This document shows positions 11,493 to 22,300 of a stretch of DNA of 64,000 nucleotides, one piece after another. The notes beneath the pieces are model-generated. The model had not been told where the DNA came from and made no database searches. It worked only from the letters and a program-made list of their open reading frames with translations. The translations under genes and the position numbers were made by a program. Origin of the DNA: Dipteris shenzhenensis. Lineage: Eukaryota; Polypodiophyta; Polypodiopsida; Gleicheniales. The stretch is from assembly GCA_047967505.1 (NCBI GenBank), contig CM106538.1; one strand, 5' to 3'. The stretch's first letter is position 1. Each line of letters starts with the position of its first letter.

Positions 11493-12491
11493 CTGCAGTT
11501 CTTCTTTGGTTAGAGGAGAAAGGATGGTCTGTTAGAGTGCCTGAAAAGATTTTATGTTGGGGATTGGGCGCTACACAGGGGTGGCTCCACAGGCATCCTA
11601 GTAGGTACTATCATGTTAGACCATTCCCCTATCGTACTTCACCTTGAGCAGACCCCTCCCGGACTTCCCCAAAAGGGGATTTGCATCCCCGACTACCTCT
11701 TGCAGGAGGAGGAGGATCAACATGTAGTTGTAGAGATCTGGCAGCGGTCGGAGGCCGGACCCAGTGAGGGATGGGCGGCATGGGTGGCCGAGGCGGTCTC
11801 AGGCCTTGCGACAGAGGAAGACTCTCCAAGAGCATCAGAGAACCTTGAGGTGGGATTTAGCGTCCATAGAGAGACTAAGAGAGGAGGACCCAGCCTCTCA
11901 ATGGCTCTAGGACCGACAGGAGGCTGCGTGACTAGTTCTACAGGCCATAGAGATTTAGAGGGCTGAGTTTATGTATCATTCATCCCGGGTCAGATGGGTT
12001 CAACGGGGGGTAGGATGACCAGGCAGTTCTTTAAGACTTCCGGGCCTCGCTCAACGGGGACACAACGTCAGAGACTGAGGGATGCACATGAGTTGATGCA
12101 GGCAGATCCTTGGGAGATCCTAGAGATGACTACAGACCTCCATCAACAGTTGTTTTAGGAAGAGGAGGGGTCCCTCGCGTCCTTGATAGTTCTCGTGGCA
12201 GTTTGGGAGTAGGTGCCTACAATGGTCACGTCGAGCCTGAGCAGACGTGTGGAGGCTCTTTCCACAGACGAAGAGCTCAAGGAGGCCCTGAAGGCCCTCC
12301 CCCCCAGGAGTGCTTAGGGGACGATGGTCGGACCCCGACATTCTTCCTAAGCTTCTAGAAGCACACTAGCATTCCTTTCCGTCTGGCCTGTTAAGAGATC
12401 TTTGACTCTTGCTCGCTCTCGTAGACCTTGAGTCAAGGTTGGATTTGTCTGATCTTGAAAGGAGGGGACAGGTCAGACATTCGCTGATGGA
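11493..12491 (+). pseudogene. L1 ORF2: endonuclease end and linker to RT
   Basis: The endonuclease terminus appears as RFYVGDWALHRGGSTGILVG followed by DHSPIVLHLE, the SDH-type catalytic motif of LINE endonucleases (S changed to L). The linker follows with stops and frame changes (DAHELMQADPWEILEMTTD, DEELKEALKALPP), then the approach to RT (GDDGRTPTFFLSF) up to the W-R-P motif at 12491, where S1 is inserted. The first two thirds of the endonuclease are missing. Confidence 0.72.
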
Positions 12492-12496
12492 GACCG

Positions 12497-13604
12497 TGTT
12501 GGAAAGGTCACCTCCCCATCTGTAAGCCCCCAAATGAGGAGAGCGTGGGGGAGGGAGACCTAGGGCAGGATGTGCCCAAAAAGAGATTACCTGGATGTGT
12601 GGATCTGGGACAGATCTGGAGCATTCATGGTTGGTGGGGTATCCCAAGGATGAAAGGCTGCATCAGGAGCAGCTCATGTGCAGGAAGATGGCGGGGACAC
12701 AGTGCCTTGGATCAGGCCTGGCATGAGGCACTCAGTGGACTGCAGCAGGACCCTATGGAAGGCGCAATGACATCAGCAATGTACGGAACTGTACAGCGCT
12801 GTAGAAGGGCCTGGCAGAGGCGCTTGCATGACAGGGTCCTTGACAAAGACTATGGGCAGGTCTATGGCCTGCAAGCAGGGCTGGCAGGTGGCAGGACAGC
12901 AGCAGCAAAGGGGGCTGGACCCTGCCTGGAACAAGGGCCAGCAAAGGGCCTTAAATAGGGCTAGAAAGGCAGCCAACCAGCCAACCAACTGGTCGGTTGA
13001 TACAGACCAGCCAGTCGGCCCATTTAGGGCTGGCTGGTCGGTTGGTTCAAGGGGGGCCTTGGGCCCTATAAAAGGAGAGGCCTCAGGCCTCATTTCACAT
13101 CATCTGGAGCAGCAATTCCATCAGCAGAAAGAGCAGCAGCAGGGCTTTCTTTGGGCCTACAGTCAGGAGGAGAAAGAAGTGCCTTGTGCTGCAGACTTAG
13201 CTTGCAGGAAGCTGCCCACCTAGACTGGTTTCCAGACAGCAAGGTGGAGAAGATCATTCTAGACAGAAAGTCTACTCACGCTCGAGGTGGAGCACGCGGA
13301 CTCTAGTCTAGAGATAGCCAGTAGATAGGAGAAGGACTTTTGTGGTAAGATCAGAGGACCACACCATTGGTGGGACTCTGGATCTGTCTCTCTTGTATTG
13401 TGTCCATAGTTGTGGACGGAAATATATATTTTGGTGGTTTCTCTATCTGATTGGTTCATTGTCTATTAATGACTCTGCACACCTATTGAATGCACATAAG
13501 TAAAGAAGTCTGTGATTCCACACCCACACCGCACACTGTGTGAGCTCCTGGGCATTACTATAAGTCTTCCGCTACGTGTATCCTCTGTTGGGTATTTTCT
13601 AACA
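12497..13604 (+). repeat. Solo LTR S1 inserted in L1
   Basis: 1108 bp with TGTTGG...TAACA ends, flanked by the 5-bp duplication GACCG (12492-12496 and 13605-13609). The LINE RT reading frame resumes at 13605. It contains a TATA box (TATAAAAGG at 13067) and an internally repetitive CCAGCCAACCAG region near 12970-13050. Its start resembles the C3 LTR at 14459. No internal retroelement genes are present, so it is a solo LTR left by LTR-LTR recombination. Confidence 0.85.
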
Positions 13605-14085
13605 GACCGATCACCCTGATGGATACCACATACAAGATTCTAGCCAAAGTTTTGAGCTTGCGTTTGCGGCCCCACCTCCCAGACATTATTCATGACACGC
13701 TGACAGACTTTGTGTAGGAGCAGAGCATCTTGGACAACATCTTCACTTTTTGGGACGTTGTGGATTGGGCTAGGTAGGGGTCACAGCCCCTCGTCGTTCT
13801 CCTCTTGGATTTTGAGAAGGCCTATGATAGGGTGGAGTGGTCTTTCATGGAGGGCACGATGCATCGTATGGGTCTCATGGATAGGTGGATTCGAGGGGTA
13901 TTGGCTCTTTATGTGGGTATTTTCTCTTTCTTGGTCGGTTCATTAGGGCTTTCCTCTCACCCCCTTTCTCTTTCTCTTTGTAGCCGAGGCACTGGGATAT
14001 TTCTTGCGCTCCCAGACAACAGGTCTCACATAGATGCGGCTCCCCATTAGACAGGAGGAGGAGCTTCTAGACTCATAGTTCGCAG
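13605..14085 (+). pseudogene. L1 reverse transcriptase (first half)
   Basis: The RT resumes after S1 with TYKILAKVLSLRLRPHLP, the ILDNIFTF block and LLLDFEKAYDRVEW, which holds the first catalytic aspartate region. It reaches the second catalytic box as FADG near 14080, normally FADD, where the element is cut by C3. Stops occur near 13715 and 13775, and a short gap precedes the QTTG block. The thumb, C-terminal domain and 3' end are absent. Confidence 0.82.
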
Positions 14086-14418
14086 ATGGAAATTACCGCA
14101 GCAAGTCTAGAGGCGGTTAGGGGTGCTCTAGCCTTCTACTGTGCATGTGAAGCATTGTGGCTCAGGTGGATCTTGGAGGACATGAATGTGGCACAAGAAG
14201 ATGCGATTGTGGTTATGTGCGACAACCAGAGTTGCATAGCGATAGCCAACAACCCCGTGTTTCACGCACGGACGAAGCACATCAAGGGCCAGTACCACTT
14301 TGTTCGAGAACTCATCGACGAAGAAGTCATAGAGTGGATATATTGCCCGACCAATGACAACATCTCAGATGTCTTCACGAAGGCACTTCCCAGGGAGCAG
14401 ATAGAACACCTCATTTGA
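14086..14418 (+). pseudogene. C3 RNase H, C-terminal part
   Basis: An open 110-codon frame with EITAASLEAVRGALAF, the catalytic aspartate of MCDNQSCIAIANNP, HARTKHIKGQYHFVRE and SDVFTKALPREQ, the standard end of copia RNase H. The enzyme removes the RNA of the RNA-DNA hybrid. The first catalytic residues and all of RT are missing. Confidence 0.88.
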
Positions 14419-14458
14419 TGCTTGGGGATCGGCCCACAGCAATGTCATTTAGAGGGGG

Positions 14459-15043
14459 TGTTAGAAAAGTCACTGCCCCACCTGTGAGCCCCCGTTTTGA
14501 GGGGACAAGGGGGCAGGGGACTATAGGGGGGTAGGGGAGCAGAGGTCCTACCAGGCTGGAAACCCGCGCAGCAAAGGAAGAGGGGCACGGCCCTTCTACG
14601 CGGCTTATGGAGCAGGAAAATGGCGCAGCCTAGGATCTGCATCAGCAGGCCATGTGCTGGGCACATGGGCCCATTTATAGGGCTGGCCCAAGCCAGCCAA
14701 CCAGGTTGGTGCTGCAAGCAGGGGACCGACCCCCTGCCGGTCGGTTTTCTCCAGCCCAAGCAGCGCCTATAAAAAGCCCCCTGGTTGACAAGTGTACCGC
14801 TCCTCCCGAAAATGTGAAAGATGCTTGTCGAAGATTGCAGGTAAAGATAGCTCTGAAAAAAGCTGTAAAGCAGCTACAGCATCACTTGGCTGTTTGTACA
14901 CGCTCATCCTTTGAGCTTTTATTTGCCCACAATTGTGGAAGAATATATCTGAGTTTTTTGCTATCTATCTCTCCGTCTCTGTGAGTGTTGTATGAGCTAG
15001 ATTGGGAGTGAGGTGTGAGTGATTCTATCCTCTATTTCCAACA
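14459..15043 (+). repeat. 3' LTR of C3
   Basis: 585 bp, TGTTAGAAAAG...CCAACA, directly after the polypurine tract. A TATA box (TATAAAAAG) lies at 14768-14776. Its first 40 bases align with the start of solo LTR S1. Confidence 0.85.
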
Positions 15044-15552
15044 TTACAGCCAGCATTTCCTTCTAATAGATTTTTAAATGCTTTTCAACAGGCTGTAAAA
15101 TGCAATCTCGTAAGCCACAACCCATCCTTCTTGCATTAGGACCGCCCCAATGCCATTTTTGCCACATGCATCCACTTGAATATGAAAAGCCTTCCGTAAG
15201 TCAAGTAAAATCAGCACCGATTCTGTAGTGAGCTTTTCCTTGAATGTCTCAAAAGCGCCATCTCTTTCTGAGTCCAAGCAAATGGTGTTTTTTTTTTTTG
15301 CAAAGTATGTAGTGGACTGGCAATCTCGGCAAGTAACGGATGAAACGATGGATATAAACATAGTCTGAGAAAGCTTGGTAGCTCATGCAAATTCTTGGAT
15401 CAGGGCCAACTCCTGATGGCCTCGACCTTGGCTAGGTCCATCCGTACCCCATCCATGGACACAATATGTCTCAAAAAGTGTATCTTTTGCATAAGGGATT
15501 CACTTCTCTTCGGATTGACAATCAACTTTTGTTTCCTAAGCTAGGCAAATAC
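15044..15552 (-). pseudogene. G1 RT thumb and RNase H, 3' fragment
   Basis: From 15552 leftward: KLIVNPKRSESLM, HFLRHIVSMDGVRMD, a weakened connection domain and the start of RNase H with FETFKEKLTTESVLIL and FHIQVDACGKNGIGAVLMQ. Here the first catalytic D of RNase H sits in VDACG. There are several stops and frame shifts; the last readable residues (KEMLAV) end at 15044. It continues the RT piece at 27572-28003 across the C4 insertion. Confidence 0.8.
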
Positions 15553-15828
15553 TGTAGGCTAGGTCAAGCAATAGAAGCTCAAAAATGGAGGTGAGAAGGA
15601 GGAAAATGAGATGCTGTAATGAATTGAGAGTGGAGGCCCAAGAGGGAGTCAACATAACAAATCCCTAGGGCTAAATGCCCATGCCCCAACTAGACTAAGT
15701 GTCCTAACTGACCTAGGTGGTACATGTACTAACTGTACCAATAGTCCTAATTGACTATAACTAGGCCTACAAGACACGTAGCAAGGAATAAGTGGCACCT
15801 ATGGATAGCCCATAGAATGGCCTATACA
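15553..15828 (-). repeat. 3' LTR of C4
   Basis: 276 bp, TGTAGGCTAGG...CCTATACA, followed on the plus strand by CCCCCCTCC (polypurine tract on the minus strand). It aligns with 27198-27571 over its first 185 bases or so. Confidence 0.82.
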
Positions 15829-15955
15829 CCCCCCTCCATGGTATGGGCTGAAGTATCCTGGCCATGGCTAAGGATACCTGAATATCTAATGTCATGGTTG
15901 CACATGTTCATCCTGCAGGGATATAGCAACCTATGATTGTACAGAGTACAACAGC

Positions 15956-16560
15956 TCAAGTTACAAAAGGTACTAAGTTTAAAGCTCGCCGAAAAGCCTC
16001 AAACTTAGGTCGAGGTAGAGCCTTCGTAAATAGATCTGCCAAGTTGTCTTCAGTGGGAACATAACACAATTGAACATCACATGTTGATAATCGCTCTTTG
16101 ACATAGCGATCGTGAACCTCAATATGCTTTGTGCGAGCATGGAAAACAAGATTCCGTGCAACAACCAAAGTAGTTTGACTATCAGTGAAGATGACGGTAG
16201 GAGCAGTCTGACATGCATAAAGATTTGCAAGAAGCTTTGAAAGCCAAACACACTCCACTAGGTGTAAAGGCTGCTCTGTACTCAGCTTCACAGCTAGAAG
16301 TAGCAATTGCACTCTGCTTCTTGCTGAACCAAGAAACACATGAAGTACGAAGCATGGAACAATTGCCACTATGTGACACACGAATGTCTGAACAACCAGC
16401 CCAATCACTATCAATGAATCCATACATGACAGGTGAAGTATCAGCCCCATAAAGAAGGCCTAAGTGCAAAGTGTCTTTGAGATATCTGAAGACATGCTTC
16501 ATGGCATGCCAATCGTACATAGATGGGATGTGCATATATCTGCTCAACTGTGAGACAGCA
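15956..16560 (-). pseudogene. C4 RNase H
   Basis: The frame ending at 15956 has VIFTDSQTTLVVARN, HARTKHIEVHDRYVKERL and DLFTKALPRPKFEAF, the end of copia RNase H. The preceding part (MKHVFRYLKDTLHLGLLY, SAIATSSCEAEYRAA) is in another frame in 16182-16547, so one frameshift separates the halves. All the usual RNase H blocks can be found in the two frames. Confidence 0.85.
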
Positions 16561-18193
16561 TATTGTATAGATCAGGTCTCGTATGGCATAGGTAAATCAA
16601 ACAACCAACTGCTTGCTGATAGAGAGTGACATCACATGTACCGCTGCCATCCTCAAAAGAGAAGTGAAAACCAGGCTCTAATGGCGTGGATACTGGCTTG
16701 CAAAACGCTGCAAAAGCTGTCCAATGTACTTGGATTGTGACAACAAAATGTCCCCCCCACTCCTAGCAAATTGGATGCCCAGATAGTAGTGCAAAAGACC
16801 AAGATCAGACATAGCAAATGTCTGCTGCAAATCAAGCTGAAACTCTGCAATTTGCTGAGCATGTGTCCAGTCACAAGCATGTCATCCACAGAAAGGACTA
16901 AAATCAGCAAATCTGTCTCACGCTTGTGGATGTAAAGGGTAGCCTCTGTAGGGCTGTTCTGAAAGCCAAGTGTGAGCAAATGAGTATAAATCCGCCGGGA
17001 ATACCAAGCCCGAGGTGCCTGCTTCAATCCATAGAGGGCTTTTTCCAAGCGGCATACCTTGCTTTTAGAACCTTCAACCTCAAAGCCAGGAGTTGGGAAA
17101 CATAGGCCTCTTCTTGCAAATTCCCATGAAGGAAAGCTGTCTTGATAACAAGCTGATGTACCTCCCAATGAAAGTGGGCAGTAAAGGCAATAACAATGCG
17201 AATAGTAGTGATCTTGGAAGTGGGAGCAAAGGTCTCCTTAAAGTCAATGCCGTGCTGTTAAGCATAGCCCTTAGCAACAAGACGGGCTTTGTAACGGTCC
17301 ACTGAACCATCAGCTTTCCGTTTAATTTTATAAACCCACTTAGTTCCAATGGCATTCTTGCCAGGAGGCCAATCAGACAACTCCCAAGTGTCATTTTGAT
17401 TTTTAATTGCACCACTCTTTTGGCCCCCCTGTTGTATACTTTGGCCCTAGGAATGAATTGCCTAGTAACTGGGCGCATATTTACTATTTCCAAGGGCCCA
17501 CTAGGAATTTTAATTCCCCAAGTCCCGCTCCATGGCCGGACCCTCACGCCCCAGAGGCTCAAGGAAGTCACGCGCAAATTACCGGAGTCGCAAATCAAAA
17601 GTCCCATAATTTCACGTCCTCATGATAGAGCCCCCTGAAAGAATTAGCTTGCATAGCCTTCAACCAACAATCATTTTAAAAGGCATCTTGATGACTAAGG
17701 GCTCTTCATTGCATGCTGTAGCAACCAAAGCATAAGCAACGAAACTAGCATGCTCTTTCTGGACAACTGCTCTCGTACGGGCTGGTAGAGGAGTATCTTG
17801 TTTGCTGTCTTTTAATGTGTCAAGGAGGCAACGGGGGACCTTTTTGGGCTCCTGGATTTCAGCTGTTTCTTGGTCAAGAGCCCTCTGCAAATGGTCCTGA
17901 TCAATGAGAGGCATATCAGGCTGAATATCTGGCTGCACATGTTGCTGCAAATGTCCAACAGATGGAGAAGTACAACCTCAGATGGAACATCATCTTGAGC
18001 ATCGGAAGGAAACAAAGGCATCAAGCTGTCAAAATTATCTGGGGCATCAACAACGGGCTGTTTTTGACTGTTGAGCAAAGGCATAGTGGAAGATTCATCA
18101 AACACAACATCCCGGTTGACAAAACACTTTCCCGTGCGGGGCTAGTAGAGCTTATAGCCCTTGCTCTCTGAGCTATACCTAATAAAAATGCAC
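16561..18193 (-). pseudogene. C4 reverse transcriptase and linker, copy a
   Basis: Includes KALYGLKQAPRAWYS and the catalytic region LVLSVDDMLVTG (YVDD changed to SVDD) within 16653-17168, then the RT N-terminal block (17009-17395), a 241-bp foreign insert (17396-17636), and the linker that lies between integrase and RT (MPLIDQDHLQRALDQE, DTLKDSKQDTPLPARTR). The part 17009-18193 is a tandem duplicate of 18194-19145. Multiple frameshifts are present. Confidence 0.8.
17396..17636 (-). repeat. 241-bp LTR-like insert in C4
   Basis: Absent from the parallel copy b near 18583, so it was gained after, or lost unequally from, the duplication. It ends TTTCACGTCCTCATGATA, resembling the ends of the LTR-like blocks at 37113 and 48312, so it may be a piece of a G1/G4-type gypsy LTR. 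Confidence 0.5.
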
Positions 18194-19145
18194 CCGAGGT
18201 GCCTGCTTCAATCCATAGAGGGCCTTCTTCAAGCGGCATACCTTGCTTTCAGAACCTTCAACCTCAAAGCCAGGAGGTTGGGAAACATAGACCTCTTCCT
18301 GCAAATGCCCATGAAGGAAAGCTGTCTTAATATCAAGCTGATGTATCTGCCAATGAAAGTGGGCAGCAAAGGCAATAACAATGCAAATGGTAGTGATCGT
18401 GGAAGTGGGAGCAAAAGTCTCCTCAAGGTCAATGCCATGCTGCTGAGCATAGCCCTTAGCAACAAGACGGGCTTTGTAACGATCCACTGAACCATCAGCT
18501 TTCCGTTTGATCTTGTAAACCCACTTAGTTCCAATGGCATTCTTGCCATAAGGCAAATCACACAACTCCCAAGTGTCATTCTGATGGATAGAATTCAGCT
18601 TGCATGGCCTTCATCCAACAATCATTCTGAAAGGCATCTTGATGACATAATGGCTCTTCATTGCATGCTGTAGCAACCAAAGCATAAGCAACAAAACTAG
18701 CATGCTCTTTCGGGACAACTGCTCTCGTACGGGCTGGCAGAGGAGTGTCTTGTTTGCTGTCTTTTAATGTGTCAAGGAGCCAACGGGGTACCTTTTTAGG
18801 CTCCTGAATTTCTGCTCTTTCCAGGTCAAGAGCCCGGTGCAAATGATCTTGATCAATGATAGGCATATCAGGCTGAATTTCTGCATGCACATGGGGTTGC
18901 AAATGACCAACAGATGGAGGAGGGACAACCTTAGATGGAACATCATCCCGAGCATTGGATGGAAACAAAGGCATCAATCTGTCAAATATGTCTGGGGCAT
19001 CAACAATGGGCTGTTTTTGACAGTCCAGCAAAGGCATAGTGGAAGATTCATCAAACAGAACATCCCGACTGACAAAACACTTACCCGTGCGGGGCTGATA
19101 TAGCTTATAGCCCCTGCTCTCTGAACTATACCCAAGAAAAATGCA
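18194..19145 (-). pseudogene. C4 linker and RT N-terminus, copy b
   Basis: A second copy of the same coding region: integrase end (KCIFLGYSSESRGYKLYQ, then FVSRDVLFDESS), the long linker, and RT (AIGTKWVYKIKRKADGS, RYKARLVAKGYAQQHGID, IKTAFLHGHLQEEVYV, KKALYGLKQAPR). The RT is cut after the KQAPR block, where copy a begins again with its linker. Copy b is better conserved than copy a and has fewer frame breaks. Confidence 0.85.
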
Positions 19146-20209
19146 TTTAACAGCTTTATCATCCAACTTAGTGCGTCTTTGTGAAGGCACATGAGCACAT
19201 AAGCTAGGCATCCAAAAGTCCTCATGTGAGAAATTCGAGGCTTACGACCCATCCAAGCCTCATAAGGTGTGATAGTCTGCAATGCCTTTGTAGGACATCT
19301 ATTCAAGATGTAATTTGCACCCATGACCGCATCCAACCACAACTTATTAGGCAAATGTTTGCCTTTCAACATGCATCTGGCCATTTCCATCGTTGATCTA
19401 TTCTTCCGCTCAGCCATGGGATTCTGTTGAGGAGTATAAGGTAGTGCATCGATGATTAATGCCACGGGAAGCCAAAAAAACAGCAAACTCCTTCGACATG
19501 TATTCACCCCCCCTGTCTGTATTAATGTGAGCAATGTGCAGCCCACTCTCATTCTCAGCCAAGGCAATAAAGTGCTTGAAGCATGAAGGAACATCAGACT
19601 TGGATTTCAATGCGAAAATCCAAGTGTACCTGGTGAAATCATCACTAAAAGTAACAAAATAGTAGAAACCCCCAAGAGCTGCAACCCTCATGGGTCCACA
19701 AACTTATTAGGCAAATGTTTGCCTTTCAACATGCACCTGGCCATCTCCATCCTTGACCTCTCCATCCTTGACCTATTCTTCCGCTCAGCCACCAAATTCT
19801 GTTGAGGAGTATAGGGCACTGTGCATCAATAATGTATGCCCCGGGAAGCCAAAAAAACCCGCTCAGCCACGGGATTCTGTTGAGGAGTATAGGGCACCGG
19901 GCTTCGATCTCTGGGAGACCAAAAAAACAGCAAACTCCTGACATGTATTCAACCCCCCTGTTTGTATTAAGAAGAGCAATAAAGTACTTGAAGAAACTTC
20001 AGATTTGGATTTCAAGTCGAAAATCCAAGTGTACCTGGTGAAGTCATCAATAAAAGTGACAAAATAATAGAAGCCCTAAGAGTTGCAACCCTGATGGGTC
20101 CACAAACATCACTATGAACAAGATAAAGCTTGCGTGAAGCACCAACTCTCCCAACCTTGGGAAACGCAGCACGGTGCATCTTACCAAGCAAGCATGGTTC
20201 ACAAACATA
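19146..20209 (-). pseudogene. C4 integrase, partly repeated
   Basis: Contains the integrase core: YYFVTFSDDFTRYTWIF (first catalytic D), HINTDRGGEYMSKEF (second D) and NPMAERKNRSTMEMAR (catalytic E), then ANYILNRCPTKALQTITPYEAW. The stretch 19690-20090 repeats the region 19350-19690 in degenerate form, with smaller repeats of the GGAGTATAGGGCA type. The CEPCLLGKMHRAAF zinc motif and the start of the core (HSDVCGP) are at 20105-20200. Frameshifts break the frame. Confidence 0.82.
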
Positions 20210-20726
20210 CATGCAAGGTTGGAGAGAGATGGCGGATGAATGCAAGGTGAATGAAGAATGCTACATGAGAGTCACAATGAAAGGGTGATACCTTTGAGAT
20301 GGCGGATGAATGCAAGGTGAATGAAGAATGCTACGTGAGAGTCACAATGAAAGGGTGATACCTTTTCATTAGTGTCCCTTGAGATCACTCAAGTTCCATC
20401 TTCCCATTTACACCTACCCTTATCCTATGACCCATGCATTTACCATTCAGTGCACCTTAATGCACCCTTCCCTTCTTATTGCCCCTAGGACCTAGACACA
20501 TGTGCATATCTTTATTAATAAAATAAGTATCACATGTCCAAATTTGATGCCGTTTGAAGCAGCGGCTCTAGCTCGACTAGTCCTATCTACTCAAATGATC
20601 CATCGCCATAACAAATCGGTCAGTGTCCATTATAAATACAAATACATGTTACACCATTGGCGTATAATATATAATAATGTTTTTATGTCTTCTAATCACG
20701 GATTAGTGATTTCTCCTATCATGACA
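20210..20726 (-). repeat. 3' LTR of T1 (truncated)
   Basis: Matches 23587-24026 closely, ending CATGACA. It lacks about 125 bases present at the outer end of the other copy. It has an internal tandem duplication of about 65 bp (GAGATGGCGGATGAATGC type, 20226-20360) that the other copy lacks. Confidence 0.82.
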
Positions 20727-21258
20727 CTCCCTCCTGCTTAAATGGGCAGAAGCCCTCTTCTGGATCCTCTCTTGTCTCTTTCTCTTGCATACGCTTTTCT
20801 CTTTTACTTCTGCATTTGCATCTCCTCTTTAGAATCTTCAAATAGTCTTCTCTTGGTAGTACACGATCTCTTCTGAATCAGAATTTAAATCTCATCTTCA
20901 AGTTCTGGTTCCTCTTGATGCTGAATATTCAAAATGCAGAAGTACCACTGCAGTGACTCTTCAATATCTCTTCATGCTCAGAATCCTCTTCTGAATACTT
21001 AGCTACTGAAATTTCTTTGTAGTAACCTGCTCAATAAGCTGAAACATATTCTCAACAAACTGGTAAGTATTAAAACGATTCTCTCACCCAAATGTTTCAT
21101 TGAACTAGGTAGACCTTGGCTATAGATGATTTTGCGATGGAGAGCTACTTAGTCTATAGAAACTATAGACCTTCAATCTCTTTTTCCAACTCTTCTATTT
21201 CAGCCCTATTCATCCCATAAGACGCTCTACGCGGAGGAGAAAATTCTTTATTCTCCGT

Positions 21259-22300
21259 CTATACTCTACAATGAATATGCCACTCTCTATTCAGTTCACA
21301 CATCCATACACCAGTGTTGGCTGAATGGATAGCATTTACTCTTGGTTCTATGTTCACCGTAGAGTCTTGGGATGAGGAGGTAGAAGCCTCACCCTCCTGC
21401 TTGGATGCTTTGCCTTTCCCTTTTACAGAATTGGTTTTGGCAATTTTGGCTAATAGAGTAGGACATTTATGCCATGGATGCCCTGGCTTATGTTTCTTAC
21501 ATCCAAAACATTTACCCTCCTTAATTAGCTTTTTCTTCTCATCGTCAGTCATGGAAGGAAATGGTATCCATCCAGGATGTGATTGATTGTTAACATTTTG
21601 TACAATAGCTTTCTCTTTTCCTTTGTTGAAAGGTTTCCAAGGATTCAATTTCCAATCTCAGCCAATTTAGTGAGGTCTTTCAAGGTGGTTGGGTTAACAT
21701 TTCAACCTGATACCTCACTTTTGGGGTTAGGGTTGCTATGTACTTCTTCCTTCTATCATCCTCGCTCTTCTCAAATAACTCTAAAGAGAGTTTCCAGAAC
21801 CTAGCTGTAAATTCAGCGTTACTCTTGTTATCAAATTGCTTGAACCTTTTCCAGCGGAAGGTCAATTCTTCTTCATGCCTCGTAGGCATGAAAGTGACCT
21901 TAAGTTGCTCTACAAATTTGGAGCATTGAAGAATAGGCTCTTTTCCTGTTTGTGATAAGGACCACCACATCAAAGCATCCTTTTGTAGATGTAGTGTGGC
22001 AAGAGCAAGCTTCTCGTGGTCGGTCTTATCTTGATGGGCAAAATATAGCTCAAAATGGCGAATCCAATTGAGGATTTTATCCGCCTCTCTTGCTCCATCA
22101 TACTTTGGGAATTCTATTCTCTCTCGGGGTTGGAATTTAGCTCTCTTTGAGGGGGTACTTAAATCTTCATCCTCAAAATTTAGCGCTCTCTTAGTCCCAA
22201 ATTTTGTCATAATGGACTGTTCAATCATATGGCTAAGCTGAGAAAGCAGCTTATCAACAGGAGATTCCTCTCTCCCTCTTGCTTTTGGATTATAATCCAT
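21259..22300 (-). pseudogene. T1 gag (Ty3/gypsy type) with zinc knuckle
   Basis: The frame 21680-22300 is a retrotransposon gag domain: ERIEFPKYDGAREADKIL, WIRHFELYFAHQDKTDHEKL, LHLQKDALMWW and RFKQFDNKSNAEFTARFW. After a frameshift near 21660 a second frame (21259-21648) carries a Cys/His knuckle, CFGCKKHKPGHPWHKC, with wider spacing than the usual CCHC, and a Lys/Ser-rich tail. Gag forms the particle that packages RNA. No pol follows, so it would need enzymes supplied by other elements. Confidence 0.85.

Larger units (their letters stand above)
8920..14085 (+). mobile_element. LINE L1 (rearranged, with a solo LTR inside)
   Basis: A non-LTR retrotransposon on the plus strand: ORF1 with a CCHC knuckle, the end of an endonuclease domain, the endonuclease-RT linker and the RT itself. 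It is interrupted at 12497-13604 by solo LTR S1. A duplicated 5' segment (8920-9015 with 9565-9921, repeated at 11007-11492) shows an internal rearrangement or two overlapping copies. Many stops show it is dead. The 3' end is lost where C3 begins. Confidence 0.8.
14086..15043 (+). mobile_element. Ty1/copia 3' remnant C3
   Basis: Only the end of RNase H, a polypurine tract (AGAGGGGG, 14451-14458) and a 585-bp 3' LTR are left, all on the plus strand. The 5' part was lost at the junction with L1. The LTR family is related to solo LTR S1. Confidence 0.85.

Noticed and set aside
9011-13223. Overlapping short open frames in both strands of L1 and S1
   Set aside because: Only the frames with LINE domains carry family motifs; the rest are shadows of GC-rich sequence.
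12497-15043. S1 and the C3 LTR as the two LTRs of one element
   Set aside because: S1 is flanked by its own GACCG duplication and the LINE frame resumes at 13605, so S1 is a separate insertion.
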